Source: a bacterium
GTDB taxonomy: Bacteria > ARS69
DNA: 8,289 nt
NCBI GenBank assembly: GCA_025774865.1
Contig: JALGZO010000437.1
Span: forward strand, 1 to 8,289
Direction of reading: 5' to 3'
The notes below the pieces were generated by a model, which saw only the letters and a program-made list of their open reading frames with translations, had not been told where the DNA came from and did not search any database. Positions 1-6,923 of this stretch are shown here, piece by piece. Position 1 is the first letter of the stretch. Each line of letters starts with the position of its first letter. A program made the position numbers and the translations under genes.

Positions 1-118
1 CTCGGCGTGGGGTACTTCACATTGACCAGGGTCGGCCGCGATCCCCCACGTTCGGCATGGAGGGGGAGGGGGCTTGAGCTTGGGGGGGCTCCGACGCCGT
101 GCGCGCCGGGAAGCCCAA
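1..118. other. Non-coding left edge with G-rich tract
   Basis: I find no gene I can support here. The minus-strand gene to the right ends at 119, so this is its 3' flank. A short minus-strand ATG frame runs into a stop after 13 codons. The plus strand carries G runs at 62-66, 68-72 and 82-88, just past the stop codon of the propeller gene. A 4-bp stem (GAGC/GCTC, 77-80 region to 91) is too weak to call a terminator. Whatever gene lies further left is outside the window. Confidence 0.5.
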
Positions 119-2539
119 TCACCGCAGGACGAGCACCTTCCTCGTATGTTCTTCGCCTTGTACTTGAAGACGAATGAAGTAAACGCCGGTGGGAACGAAG
201 GTTCCGTTGCCACTGGCCCCATCCCAGCGGATGGTGTGCGCTCCCCCGGGGAAGACGCCGCGCGCGAGGCGGGCGACGCGCCGCCCCGTCACGTCGTACA
301 CCTCGGCCAGCACCCGGCCCCCGGTCGGCAGGAGGAGCGATATCGTGCCGGTCGCCCCTCGCCGGAGGGGATTCGGCATCATGGGCCCGAGCTTCAGCGA
401 CGCGAGCGCCCCGATCCCTGGAGAGCTGGTGGCATCGTGGATGTCTACGTTGTAGATCGTGAAGTCATCCACCGCCGCTTCCGTGATGGAGCCGTCGGCC
501 GTGTCCTGGGCGGTGAAGCGAAACTGTACCTGGTCGGTGGGGGCGACGAAGGAGTCGATCGCGACGTCGACGTCGACCCAGCCGGGTCCATCGAACTCGA
601 CGGATTCGATCGTCGTCCAGGTCGCACCCGCGTTCGATGAGACGTGGACGTCCCAGACGTCGGTCGTGGGCGTGAACAGGACGCCGCTGACATACCAGCG
701 GGAGTAGCGCACGCGCGGGCTCGGGAGTCCCGTGAGGTCGAACACCGGCGACATGAGCAATGTCTGACCGCCGTCGACGTCGTACGTGCCGATCCCCGCC
801 CCGGCGAGAGGCCCGGTCACCCAGCAATGTGTGCCGGGCGGGGGAGTGTGGTCACTCCCCGTCTGGACCGGTCCGAGGTGATCGGAGGTGGGCTGCGGAT
901 CGGCGCGCTCCCATTGCCCGGCCGAGGCGGTACCGGAAACGCTCCACCCGGACGCCGCCTCGAAATCATCGGTGAGGAAGGCCGGGTTCAACGCGAAGTC
1001 CGCGGTCAGGCTCGAACCGTTGCCGATATTCACGACGGCGTCCATCGCGTTGTACCCGAACGCCCACGCCCGCACCGTGTGGGTGCCGACCGGGAGATTG
1101 GTGGTCGCGTACTGCCCCGTACCGTTCGTGGTCTCCGTCCACGGTGTCGTGATCACCTCCACCTTGGCGTTCGCGATCGGGACGCCGGTCCCTTCGTCGC
1201 GAACGGTGCCGTTCACGACGCCGCCGGGCTCCGGGGTCAGCGCCACATCGAGCGTCGTGGTCGAGTCGGGGCTGATCGTCGCGCCGGTGTTGGACGTCAG
1301 GTACCCGAACGCTTCCACCCGAAGCACCTGTGGCCCGGGCGAGTCCTCGATGAAGTACCCGGAGCCGTCCTCGGCCGCGGCGGCCGTGTTGCCCGTGCTC
1401 ACGATCTCCACCGTCGCGTGCGTGACGTCCTGCGCCGAGGCGGCGTCGGTGATCGCGCCCTGGAGTGCGCCGAGCGTGCCTTTGTACTCGAGTACGAAGA
1501 GGCCCCGGGTGAAGTCGCTCGCGACGATCAGGTTCGGACTCGTCTGAAAGAACGGGTAGACCCCCCAACACCCTCGAAAATTCCCGCTGTTGTCGGTCGG
1601 GTTGGTGTCGTAGTAGCCGACTTCCACGATGTCGAACGGGTTGGACACGTCCACGATGCGCACACCGATCGTGTAGTGCGAGATGAAGGCGAGGCCGCCT
1701 TCGATGATCGCGTTGTGCGGAATCGTGTTCGGGTTCGGCACGTAGTCGTCAGTCTGCACGATGTTCGCGGGATTCGAGACGTCCCACATGATGCATCGCG
1801 ATCCGACCTGCTCGTCGGTGGTCATGCAGTAGTCACCGTCGGGGGTGGCCCACACGTTGTGCGTGAACGCACCGGGGTAGTTGCCGACCGAGCCCAGGAT
1901 GGTGACGTTCGCGGGATCGGAAACGTCGAGGAGGTAGAGCGTGTCGACGTAGATCGCGGCGCCGTAGAGCACGTTGTCCTGGACGTAGACGTCGTGGAAG
2001 TAGGCGGTGTTCCATTGACCGACCTGGACGGGGCTCGTCGGGTTGGCGAGACTGACGATGCGGACTCCGCCCGTGTTCTCGGAACCCGCGATGTAGGCTC
2101 GGCCGGTGGATTCTTCGATGTACAGGTTGTGGGCGTCGTGGAATCCGGACCCCGTCCAACTCCCCGCGCTGACGGGGTTCTCCGGATCCGAGAGATCGAC
2201 GATCGCGAGACCGCCGGACGACTCGTTCACGAAGTACGCGTAGCTCTGGTACGTCTTGACGTCCTGCCAGGTGGAGACCGGCCCCGGGACGAAACCCGTC
2301 TCGTAGGGATTCTTGGGATCGGAGACGTTGATGACCGAGAGACCGAAGGTCGTGCACACGAGCGCGTACTCGTCCCCGCCCGGGTCGGTGTAGCCCCAGA
2401 TGTCCGCGTACTGGGAGTGCTCATCGAGTTGAGAGTGGAGGATCACGTTCCTCGAGAGCTGCGCACGAGCCGGCGGTGCGAGTATCGTCGCACCGGCGAT
2501 CGCGAGTACGAACGTCAGGTTGGACAGCACCTTCGACAT
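119..2539 (-). CDS. Secreted LVIVD beta-propeller protein (choice-of-anchor B type) with C-terminal sorting-like domain
   Basis: This is an 806-residue exported protein of unknown substrate. Residues 1-26 form a signal peptide: Lys3, a hydrophobic core, then PARA|Q with an AxA-type site. Residues about 59-354 hold seven related blades with the LVIVD pattern, for example GLAIVDLSDPENP, GVRIVSLANPTSP and GVRIVDVSNPFDI, which fits a seven-bladed propeller as in the choice-of-anchor B family (TIGR04312-like). Two carboxypeptidase-regulatory-like Ig-fold domains follow (about 356-434 and 440-517), then a jelly-roll/MAM-like domain (about 520-697, from DDFEAASGW to AAVDDFTIYN). Residues 716-806 resemble the FlgD-Ig/type IX sorting C-terminus (MPNPLRRG, YDVTGRRVARL, PTGVYFIRL). 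I chose ATG 2539 because it begins the signal peptide and has GAGG six bases upstream. An in-frame ATG at 2722 would add 61 Arg/Pro/Gly-rich residues ahead of the signal. It is transcribed divergently from the DUF2225 gene. The family is seen by motif; the surface location is inferred. Confidence 0.88.
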   Translation of the reverse strand: MSKVLSNLTFVLAIAGATILAPPARAQLSRNVILHSQLDEHSQYADIWGYTDPGGDEYALVCTTFGLSVINVSDPKNPYETGFVPGPVSTWQDVKTYQSYAYFVNESSGGLAIVDLSDPENPVSAGSWTGSGFHDAHNLYIEESTGRAYIAGSENTGGVRIVSLANPTSPVQVGQWNTAYFHDVYVQDNVLYGAAIYVDTLYLLDVSDPANVTILGSVGNYPGAFTHNVWATPDGDYCMTTDEQVGSRCIMWDVSNPANIVQTDDYVPNPNTIPHNAIIEGGLAFISHYTIGVRIVDVSNPFDIVEVGYYDTNPTDNSGNFRGCWGVYPFFQTSPNLIVASDFTRGLFVLEYKGTLGALQGAITDAASAQDVTHATVEIVSTGNTAAAAEDGSGYFIEDSPGPQVLRVEAFGYLTSNTGATISPDSTTTLDVALTPEPGGVVNGTVRDEGTGVPIANAKVEVITTPWTETTNGTGQYATTNLPVGTHTVRAWAFGYNAMDAVVNIGNGSSLTADFALNPAFLTDDFEAASGWSVSGTASAGQWERADPQPTSDHLGPVQTGSDHTPPPGTHCWVTGPLAGAGIGTYDVDGGQTLLMSPVFDLTGLPSPRVRYSRWYVSGVLFTPTTDVWDVHVSSNAGATWTTIESVEFDGPGWVDVDVAIDSFVAPTDQVQFRFTAQDTADGSITEAAVDDFTIYNVDIHDATSSPGIGALASLKLGPMMPNPLRRGATGTISLLLPTGGRVLAEVYDVTGRRVARLARGVFPGGAHTIRWDGASGNGTFVPTGVYFIRLQVQGEEHTRKVLVLR
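1478..2365 (-). repeat. Seven LVIVD-type blade repeats within the propeller gene
   Basis: At the protein level, seven units of about 30-55 residues recur. They are centred on residues 59-84, 100-128, 147-176, 190-218, 237-267, 283-310 and 337-354 of the 806-residue protein. Each has a small-residue turn, a hydrophobic strand of the type (G)(L/V)xIVD, then V/L-S-(D/N)-P-x-N/D. The last unit is short and lacks the DPxNP turn, as expected for a closing blade. The repeats have diverged at the DNA level. The count of seven is from reading the sequence by eye. Confidence 0.75.
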
Positions 2540-2545
2540 GCTCGA

Positions 2546-2549
2546 CCTC
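2546..2549 (-). promoter_or_regulatory. Ribosome binding site deciding the propeller start
   Basis: On the minus strand GAGG lies six bases before the ATG at 2539. Together with the signal peptide starting at that ATG, it supports the internal start over the upstream in-frame ATG at 2722. Confidence 0.55.
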
Positions 2550-2857
2550 GTCGGGGCGTGCAGTGTGCCGAGGATATCACGCGGACCGGTGTCGGCGGCG
2601 GGGAACGCGAAGAGTGGGCGGATCGATTCGCCGCGATCTGGCGGCGTACCCCGGGGAGCGCCCCGCGCGCGCGAGGGGACAACGAAACCCAACCGGCTCC
2701 ACCGTTGCACGGCCGAAGCCATGAAGCGCCAAGCAACGCAACTAGCTGATCTTCAATAAGTTAGCCGATATCCGCACTTCAGTTTTCTACGCCGTGATCC
2801 GATCCGGTTTCTAGCTTCGGCAACCTGGCTTCCGCCGCCGCACGATCCTGCCACTCT

Positions 2858-2865
2858 GAGGAAGG
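2858..2865 (+). promoter_or_regulatory. Ribosome binding site of the DUF2225 gene
   Basis: GAGGAAGG precedes ATG 2867, with the GAGG core five bases from the start. It supports this start over the in-frame ATG at 2888 (Met8), whose nearest purine run directly abuts the codon. Confidence 0.6.
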
Positions 2866-2866
2866 C

Positions 2867-3532
2867 ATGACGACACTCACCGAGGAGATGAGAGCGTGCC
2901 CCGTCTGTGAGGCGCGCTTTGCCGTCACCGCCGTCAGCTCGTGCGGGAGCCACGGCGCCGACTCGGACTTCAGACCTCACTTCTGGGGAATGGACCCGAC
3001 CGAGAACTACGTCCACTCCTGCGTCGAGTGCGGGTTCTCGGGCTATGGTCAAGATTTTCTCGATGGCTGCTCCGAGACAGTGATTCGCAAGATACGCAAG
3101 TTCCTTTCCCCTCGGACCCGCGATCTGCAGCGGGTCAACGCGCCGTTCTTCCGCTACGAGTTCATGGCCCTGATCTACGAGTGGGAAGACCGGCCGTCGC
3201 TCGAGGTGGGGGACAGCTTCCTGAAGGCCTCGTGGGTGGCGCGATCGCGGAGCAACCGGGAGAAGGAGCGCCTCTATCAGCGCGAGGCGGTACGCCGGTT
3301 CGAGGAAGCCCTGGAGATCGGCGAGTGCGAAGAGCAGGAAACCAGGGCCGTGGTGTCGTACCTCGTGGGTGATCTCCACCGCCGGCTCAATCGCCGCCGT
3401 CGAGCCGAGACCTGGTTTCATCGGGCCCGCGACGAATTCGAGCTGCTCGGACCACCAGCGGAAGAGAATCTCGCCTGGCTCGGGGATCAAATCCGCCGTC
3501 AGCTGGAAGCGCCGGCCGACCTGATCGACTGA
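2867..3532 (+). CDS. DUF2225-family protein, zinc-ribbon-like N-terminus with TPR-like tail
   Basis: This 221-residue cytoplasmic protein has no signal peptide or membrane segment. The N-terminal part has two CxxC pairs, CPVC (11-14) and CVEC (52-55, running into CGFSG). Between them is the DSDFRP segment (32-37), then DPTENYVH before the second pair. This order (CPxC, DxDFRP, Y-x-x-x-C-x-x-CG) is the pattern I associate with DUF2225 (PF09986). The cysteines probably bind a metal, but that is inferred. Residues about 115-205 are helical and charged (KASWVARSR, YQREAVRRFEEALE, YLVGDLHRRL, AETWFHRARDEFE) and resemble two to three TPR units, as is usual in the family. Its length is typical. The biochemical role of the family is unknown to me. 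It is divergent from the propeller gene and convergent with the AsmA gene 15 bp downstream, so it is probably transcribed alone. Confidence 0.8.
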   Translation: MTTLTEEMRACPVCEARFAVTAVSSCGSHGADSDFRPHFWGMDPTENYVHSCVECGFSGYGQDFLDGCSETVIRKIRKFLSPRTRDLQRVNAPFFRYEFMALIYEWEDRPSLEVGDSFLKASWVARSRSNREKERLYQREAVRRFEEALEIGECEEQETRAVVSYLVGDLHRRLNRRRRAETWFHRARDEFELLGPPAEENLAWLGDQIRRQLEAPADLID

Positions 3533-3537
3533 AGAGC

Positions 3538-3563
3538 GCTCGGCTCCCTACTTCCCGCCGAGC
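3538..3563. terminator. Hairpin at the convergent gene ends, possible two-way terminator
   Basis: GCTCGGC (3538-3544) and GCCGAGC (3557-3563) form a perfect 7-bp inverted repeat around a 12-base loop. It sits between the DUF2225 stop (3530-3532) and the AsmA stop (3548-3550), and the AsmA stop lies in the loop. Its position between convergent genes suggests a shared terminator. Neither side is followed by a T-run, so intrinsic termination would be weak. Confidence 0.3.
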
Positions 3564-6241
3564 AGACCCTTCAACCCACCCAAGAGCTCCTTGCCCTCGT
3601 CCTCGAGTCTTTGCTTGAGCGAGTCCGCGGCGTTCTTCTGCGCGCGTTTGAGCAGCTTCTGTCGGTCGACCGTGACTTGCGGTTTCGCGGCCGGTCCCTG
3701 GACTCTGAGGTCGACGACGAGTTGCCCCGAAGTGTTCGCAAGGAGCGCCCCGAGCTGTCCGCCGATCTGCTTCTTGTAGTGGTTTGAAAGCCGTTCGCCG
3801 AGCTCGACCTCGACTTGATAATCGAGCATTCCGTCGAACGAGGTGGAGCCCGACACGTTCCACTTCGCGTCACCGGAATCGATCACCACGTCGTCCGTGA
3901 GCAAGCGCCCGTCTCGCACGGAGAACGCTGCAGCGAGATCCTGGTAGGGGATCGTTTCGCGGTCTCCGAGTTGCAGCGCATTCCAAACGCGGGCGACCGC
4001 GGGCGTCCGCTCGATACGACCGGCCGCCGCGTCGAACTCACCGCTCCCGGTGAGCCCCTTCGCGATGACGATCGGATCGGTGCCGCGGCCGTGGAATGTC
4101 GACTCGAGGTTGAGCTTGCCGTGCAGAAGATCCTTCGCCGGGGTCAGCGTGGAGAGGAGATCGTTCGCTTCGACTCCGGTCGCGGTCGTCTCGATGTCGA
4201 ACACGGGGTCGGCGGGATCCGAAATGTCTACCGTGGCCTGTCCCCGGACCTCGCCGGTCCACAAGCCGGCCCGGACGTTTTCGACGCGCAGCACCTTGTC
4301 CGCTCCGAGCGCGAGGTCGCCGCGGACATCGGTGAGCGGCACGCGTTGCGCTTCCACCCGGGGAGAGCGGAACGCGCCCTGGGCGACCTGGCCGTCGAGG
4401 GCGAGGTCGGCGTCGAAGCTCTCGAGGACGACGCCGCCGAAATCTCCGCGGCCCACGCGCGTTTCCACTCGACCCTTTCCCTCGGCGAGGGTCGCCACGA
4501 GCTCCACGTCGGACATCGCACCGCCGACCGTGATGAGCGAATCGACAGCGAACCGGAGCACGGCGTCGATCGGGGGAAGCGGCGGCACGAGGGGAGCATC
4601 GGACGGACCCGTGGACCCCGCGCCCGGGCCGCTCGCCGCGCTGCCCGCTCGGGACTCGGCGGGCGCGAGCTCGGCGAGGTCGAGCAGGGGCGACGATCCT
4701 TCGAGCCGCAGCCGCGGTCGCTTCGAGAGCGCGCCGCGAACCACTCCGGCGGCTTTGAACGACGAGCGGCCGATCGATCCGACCAGAGTCTCGAGGGTCG
4801 CGTTCGAGCCTTCGAGCCGGACCGTGCCGGCGAACCCGTGGAGGGGAACCGGCAGGGTGGGAGCGGTGACGCCGCCGTCCTCGAGCCCGATCGTTCCGGC
4901 GAGGGTGAGGCCCTCGGGGGCGCTCGCGACGCCTCGGGCCTGGACGTCCGCGTTCACCGTCCCGGACATCGAGACGCCCTCGGGAGCGAGCCCGCTCTGC
5001 GTCACGAGGGAGAGATCCAAGGCCGCGCGCACGCTGAGGTCGCAGCGCGCCCCGTCCGGCTGATCGAGGTCCGCGACGCTTCCGTCGACCACGAAGCGCC
5101 CGTCTCCGATCGTTCCGGAGAGCCCGGCGATCGCGAGCCGCTCGGGCGTCGCCTCGATCTTCCCTTCGAGCCCGCGAACGTCGACCGGGAATCCCTCCAT
5201 CCCGAGATCCGCGCCGCCGAAATCGAGCGTCACCGCGACTTCGGGCGGTGCCGTGGAGTCACCGAGCGCACCGCGGACGGTCGCGGACACCGTCACCGGC
5301 CCCTTGCCGTCGGCGGTGCGGCCCTCCGGCCACGCGGCCGGCGGGACGAGGGGGAGGAGCTCCGCGAGCTCGAAGGTCTCGGGGGCGAGCGTCAGGTCGA
5401 TGGCCGGGGCCTCGGGCATGCCCGTCAGCTCCCCGCGGAAACGGAGATCGAGTGGGTGTGCCACGAGCGCGACCTCCTCGAGGTGGAGAACGCCCTCGGC
5501 GGTGCGGAACTCGACGTCGAAGCGCAGGGATGGACGCATTTCATCGAGCGTCTCGCGGTACGCGTCCAGTGCGGTCAGCGAGAGATCCGCCAGCGAGAGC
5601 TCCCCGCGCGACGCGATCGTTTCGGCCCCGGCGGCGACGTCCACGCTCGCGGCGAGATCGATCCCCGTGAGCTGGAGGCGCAGGGAGTCGTTGGACGCAT
5701 CGATCTGGAACGCGCCATCCGTGATTTCGAGCATCCGGATGGAAGCGGCGAAACCGGCGGCCACCGGCAGCGCCGCCGCCCCCGGGCTCGCCGCCGGGGC
5801 AGACCCGCTCGGTGCTTCCGCCGCCTTCGCGGCCAGCTTGCCGGGGAGAACGATCTCGTCGTCGACCCTTCGGAGCGAGAGGCGCGGCCGCTCGAGCTGG
5901 ATCTGATCGATCACGACGCGCCGTCGGAGCAGCGGCCCCAGGTCGAGGTGGACGAGTCCCGACTCCAGTTGGAGCAGCGCCACTTCGTCGCCGGCGTCGT
6001 CCCCGATGCGCAGACCCGCGATCGAAACGCCGAACGGCATCCAGGAGAGCGTGGCTTCGTCGAGTTGGACGGGGAGCCCGGTGGCGTCGCTCGTAACGCG
6101 CACCACCTCGGCGCGCAGACGCTCCGGGGTGAGGGACGCGCGTAGCGCGATCGCCCCCGCGATCACCAGCGCGACCCCGACGGCGGCGACGATCATCGCG
6201 ATTCGCCCGGGACTCAATCGGCTGCGCGTCGTCTCAGTCAA
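3548..6241 (-). CDS. AsmA-family inner-membrane-anchored periplasmic protein
   Basis: This 897-residue protein has a single N-terminal membrane segment (residues about 14-33, IAMIVAAVGVALVIAGAIAL), then a long beta-rich periplasmic part. AsmA hallmarks: residues 36-80 (LTPERLRAEV, TGLPVQLDEATLSW, GVSIAGLRIGD), then VVIDQIQLERPRLSLRR (109-125), an Ala/Pro/Gly/Ser linker (about 137-162), and IRMLEITDGAFQID (168-181). A second Ser/Gly/Pro linker (about 527-557) precedes the C-terminal AsmA-like region (about 558-860; GSGEFDAAAGRI, DLRVQGPAAKPQV). The tail (860-897) is a Lys/Leu-rich amphipathic helix ending GLKGLLGGK. AsmA relatives belong to the bridge-like lipid-transfer superfamily and are linked to phospholipid movement to the outer membrane; that role here is inferred. 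The start is TTG at 6241, with GAGGAG four bases upstream; the ATG at 6196 (residue 16) lacks such a site. It overlaps the upstream transferase gene by 8 bases. It has Asp/Glu-rich strands typical of the family and no visible frameshift. Confidence 0.82.
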   Translation of the reverse strand: MTETTRSRLSPGRIAMIVAAVGVALVIAGAIALRASLTPERLRAEVVRVTSDATGLPVQLDEATLSWMPFGVSIAGLRIGDDAGDEVALLQLESGLVHLDLGPLLRRRVVIDQIQLERPRLSLRRVDDEIVLPGKLAAKAAEAPSGSAPAASPGAAALPVAAGFAASIRMLEITDGAFQIDASNDSLRLQLTGIDLAASVDVAAGAETIASRGELSLADLSLTALDAYRETLDEMRPSLRFDVEFRTAEGVLHLEEVALVAHPLDLRFRGELTGMPEAPAIDLTLAPETFELAELLPLVPPAAWPEGRTADGKGPVTVSATVRGALGDSTAPPEVAVTLDFGGADLGMEGFPVDVRGLEGKIEATPERLAIAGLSGTIGDGRFVVDGSVADLDQPDGARCDLSVRAALDLSLVTQSGLAPEGVSMSGTVNADVQARGVASAPEGLTLAGTIGLEDGGVTAPTLPVPLHGFAGTVRLEGSNATLETLVGSIGRSSFKAAGVVRGALSKRPRLRLEGSSPLLDLAELAPAESRAGSAASGPGAGSTGPSDAPLVPPLPPIDAVLRFAVDSLITVGGAMSDVELVATLAEGKGRVETRVGRGDFGGVVLESFDADLALDGQVAQGAFRSPRVEAQRVPLTDVRGDLALGADKVLRVENVRAGLWTGEVRGQATVDISDPADPVFDIETTATGVEANDLLSTLTPAKDLLHGKLNLESTFHGRGTDPIVIAKGLTGSGEFDAAAGRIERTPAVARVWNALQLGDRETIPYQDLAAAFSVRDGRLLTDDVVIDSGDAKWNVSGSTSFDGMLDYQVEVELGERLSNHYKKQIGGQLGALLANTSGQLVVDLRVQGPAAKPQVTVDRQKLLKRAQKNAADSLKQRLEDEGKELLGGLKGLLGGK

Positions 6242-6917
6242 GGCGCTCCTCTCTTTCCGCCAGGGGAGGATCGAGGCGGGCCAGCGCCTCCCGCGTCCAG
6301 GGGCAAGCGTCGCTCGCCTCGAGAACCCTCGAGAGTCGCTGGAGATCCCTCACGGTGTCCACGTCGTACCACGGGCCGTGGTCCTTGAGCTCCAAGTCGA
6401 GACGCGCGGCGTTGTCGCGGGTCGCGGCGGCCACGTCGCCGGTGCTCCAAGGTACTCCCTGGAAGAGGGACGGCAGCGCTCGCGGGAGTGCGATCGCCGC
6501 GTAGCCACCGTCCTCGGTGGGGATCCACCCGACGCTCCCCCCGCGCGCGTCCGCGAGGCAGGCCTCCACGAGCGGACGGGGCAGGTCGGGGTGATCGCTT
6601 CCGACGACCGCCACCGGACGGGGGCTGCCCTCGAACTCCCGGGACGTCGCGCGCGCGACCCGCTCCCCGAGGCCGCCCGGTCCCTGCCGCACCACCCGGA
6701 TCTCGGAGTCGAGAGTCGACGCCACTTTGTCGGCCGAGGAATCGTCGGGGATCGCGAGGACGAGCTCGACATCCGCGATGCCGGAGAGTGTCGCATGGAG
6801 ATCCCGGAGAAACGCCGTCGCGAGCTCGGCCGCCTCGTCCGGCGTCAGCGGCGGTACGAGCCTCGTCTTCACCTGCCCCGGGATCGGCTCCTTGGCGAAG
6901 AGGAGGATCGTCGCCAT
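6234..6917 (-). CDS. DUF2064/TIGR04282-type GT-A fold glycosyl- or nucleotidyltransferase
   Basis: This 227-residue soluble protein matches the DUF2064 (PF09837)/TIGR04282 pattern. It opens with FAKEPIPGQVKTRL (7-20), the nucleotide-binding start of the family, and continues with QGPGGLGERV (78-87), GSDHPDLP (106-113, the metal/nucleotide Asp region of GT-A folds), PTEDGGY (133-139) and WYDVDT (183-188). All key motifs are intact and the length is typical. Some members act with arsenosugar-biosynthesis genes, but no such partner is visible here, so the acceptor is unknown. CofC- or MobA-like nucleotidyl transfer is an alternative reading of the same fold. The ATG lies six bases after the exporter's TAG. 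The nearest purine run (GAAAGGG, 6932-6938) is 14 bases upstream, so translation is probably coupled to the exporter. Its stop overlaps the start of the AsmA gene. Confidence 0.82.
   Translation of the reverse strand: MATILLFAKEPIPGQVKTRLVPPLTPDEAAELATAFLRDLHATLSGIADVELVLAIPDDSSADKVASTLDSEIRVVRQGPGGLGERVARATSREFEGSPRPVAVVGSDHPDLPRPLVEACLADARGGSVGWIPTEDGGYAAIALPRALPSLFQGVPWSTGDVAAATRDNAARLDLELKDHGPWYDVDTVRDLQRLSRVLEASDACPWTREALARLDPPLAEREERLD
6246..6251 (-). promoter_or_regulatory. Ribosome binding site supporting the TTG start of the AsmA gene
   Basis: GAGGAG on the minus strand lies four bases before the TTG at 6241, inside the 3' end of the transferase gene. No comparable site precedes the alternative ATG at 6196. 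Confidence 0.6.
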
Positions 6918-6923
6918 CGAGGT

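Larger units (their letters stand above)
2540..2866. promoter_or_regulatory. Divergent intergenic region between propeller and DUF2225 genes
   Basis: This 327-bp gap separates two divergently transcribed genes, so both promoters should lie in it. The part next to the propeller gene (about 2575-2700) is GC-rich. The stretch about 2740-2815 is clearly richer in A/T than the rest of the window (for example CTTCAATAAGTTAGCC and CAGTTTTCTACG), and is the likeliest promoter core. I could not match a convincing -35/-10 pair with correct spacing on either strand, nor a Bacteroidetes-style -33/-7 pair. Short tandem repeats (GCAACGCAAC; GATCCGATCC) are present but too short to interpret. I see no RNA gene or riboswitch fold. 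Confidence 0.4.

Noticed and set aside
74-640. A 188-codon plus-strand frame at the left end, starting with TTG
   Set aside because: It is antisense to the propeller gene's sorting domain and is composed mostly of Arg, Gly, Asp and Val.
644-2749. A 701-codon plus-strand open frame
   Set aside because: It lies antisense to the propeller gene, has Arg/Val/Asp/Gly-rich composition and no recognisable motif. Long antisense frames are expected in GC-rich coding DNA, and the minus strand here has clear domains.
2753-3490. A 245-codon minus-strand open frame opposite the DUF2225 gene
   Set aside because: The plus strand shows conserved CxxC pairs and a good ribosome binding site. The minus frame has neither and no family resemblance.
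4616-4660. Possible frameshift or fusion junction in the AsmA gene at the Ser/Gly/Pro-rich segment
   Set aside because: The reading frame is continuous and AsmA-like sequence lies on both sides. Such flexible linkers are common in the family.
3815-6145. A 776-codon plus-strand open frame
   Set aside because: It is antisense to the AsmA gene. Its Arg/Glu/Gly-rich product has no domain structure, so I read it as a codon-bias shadow.
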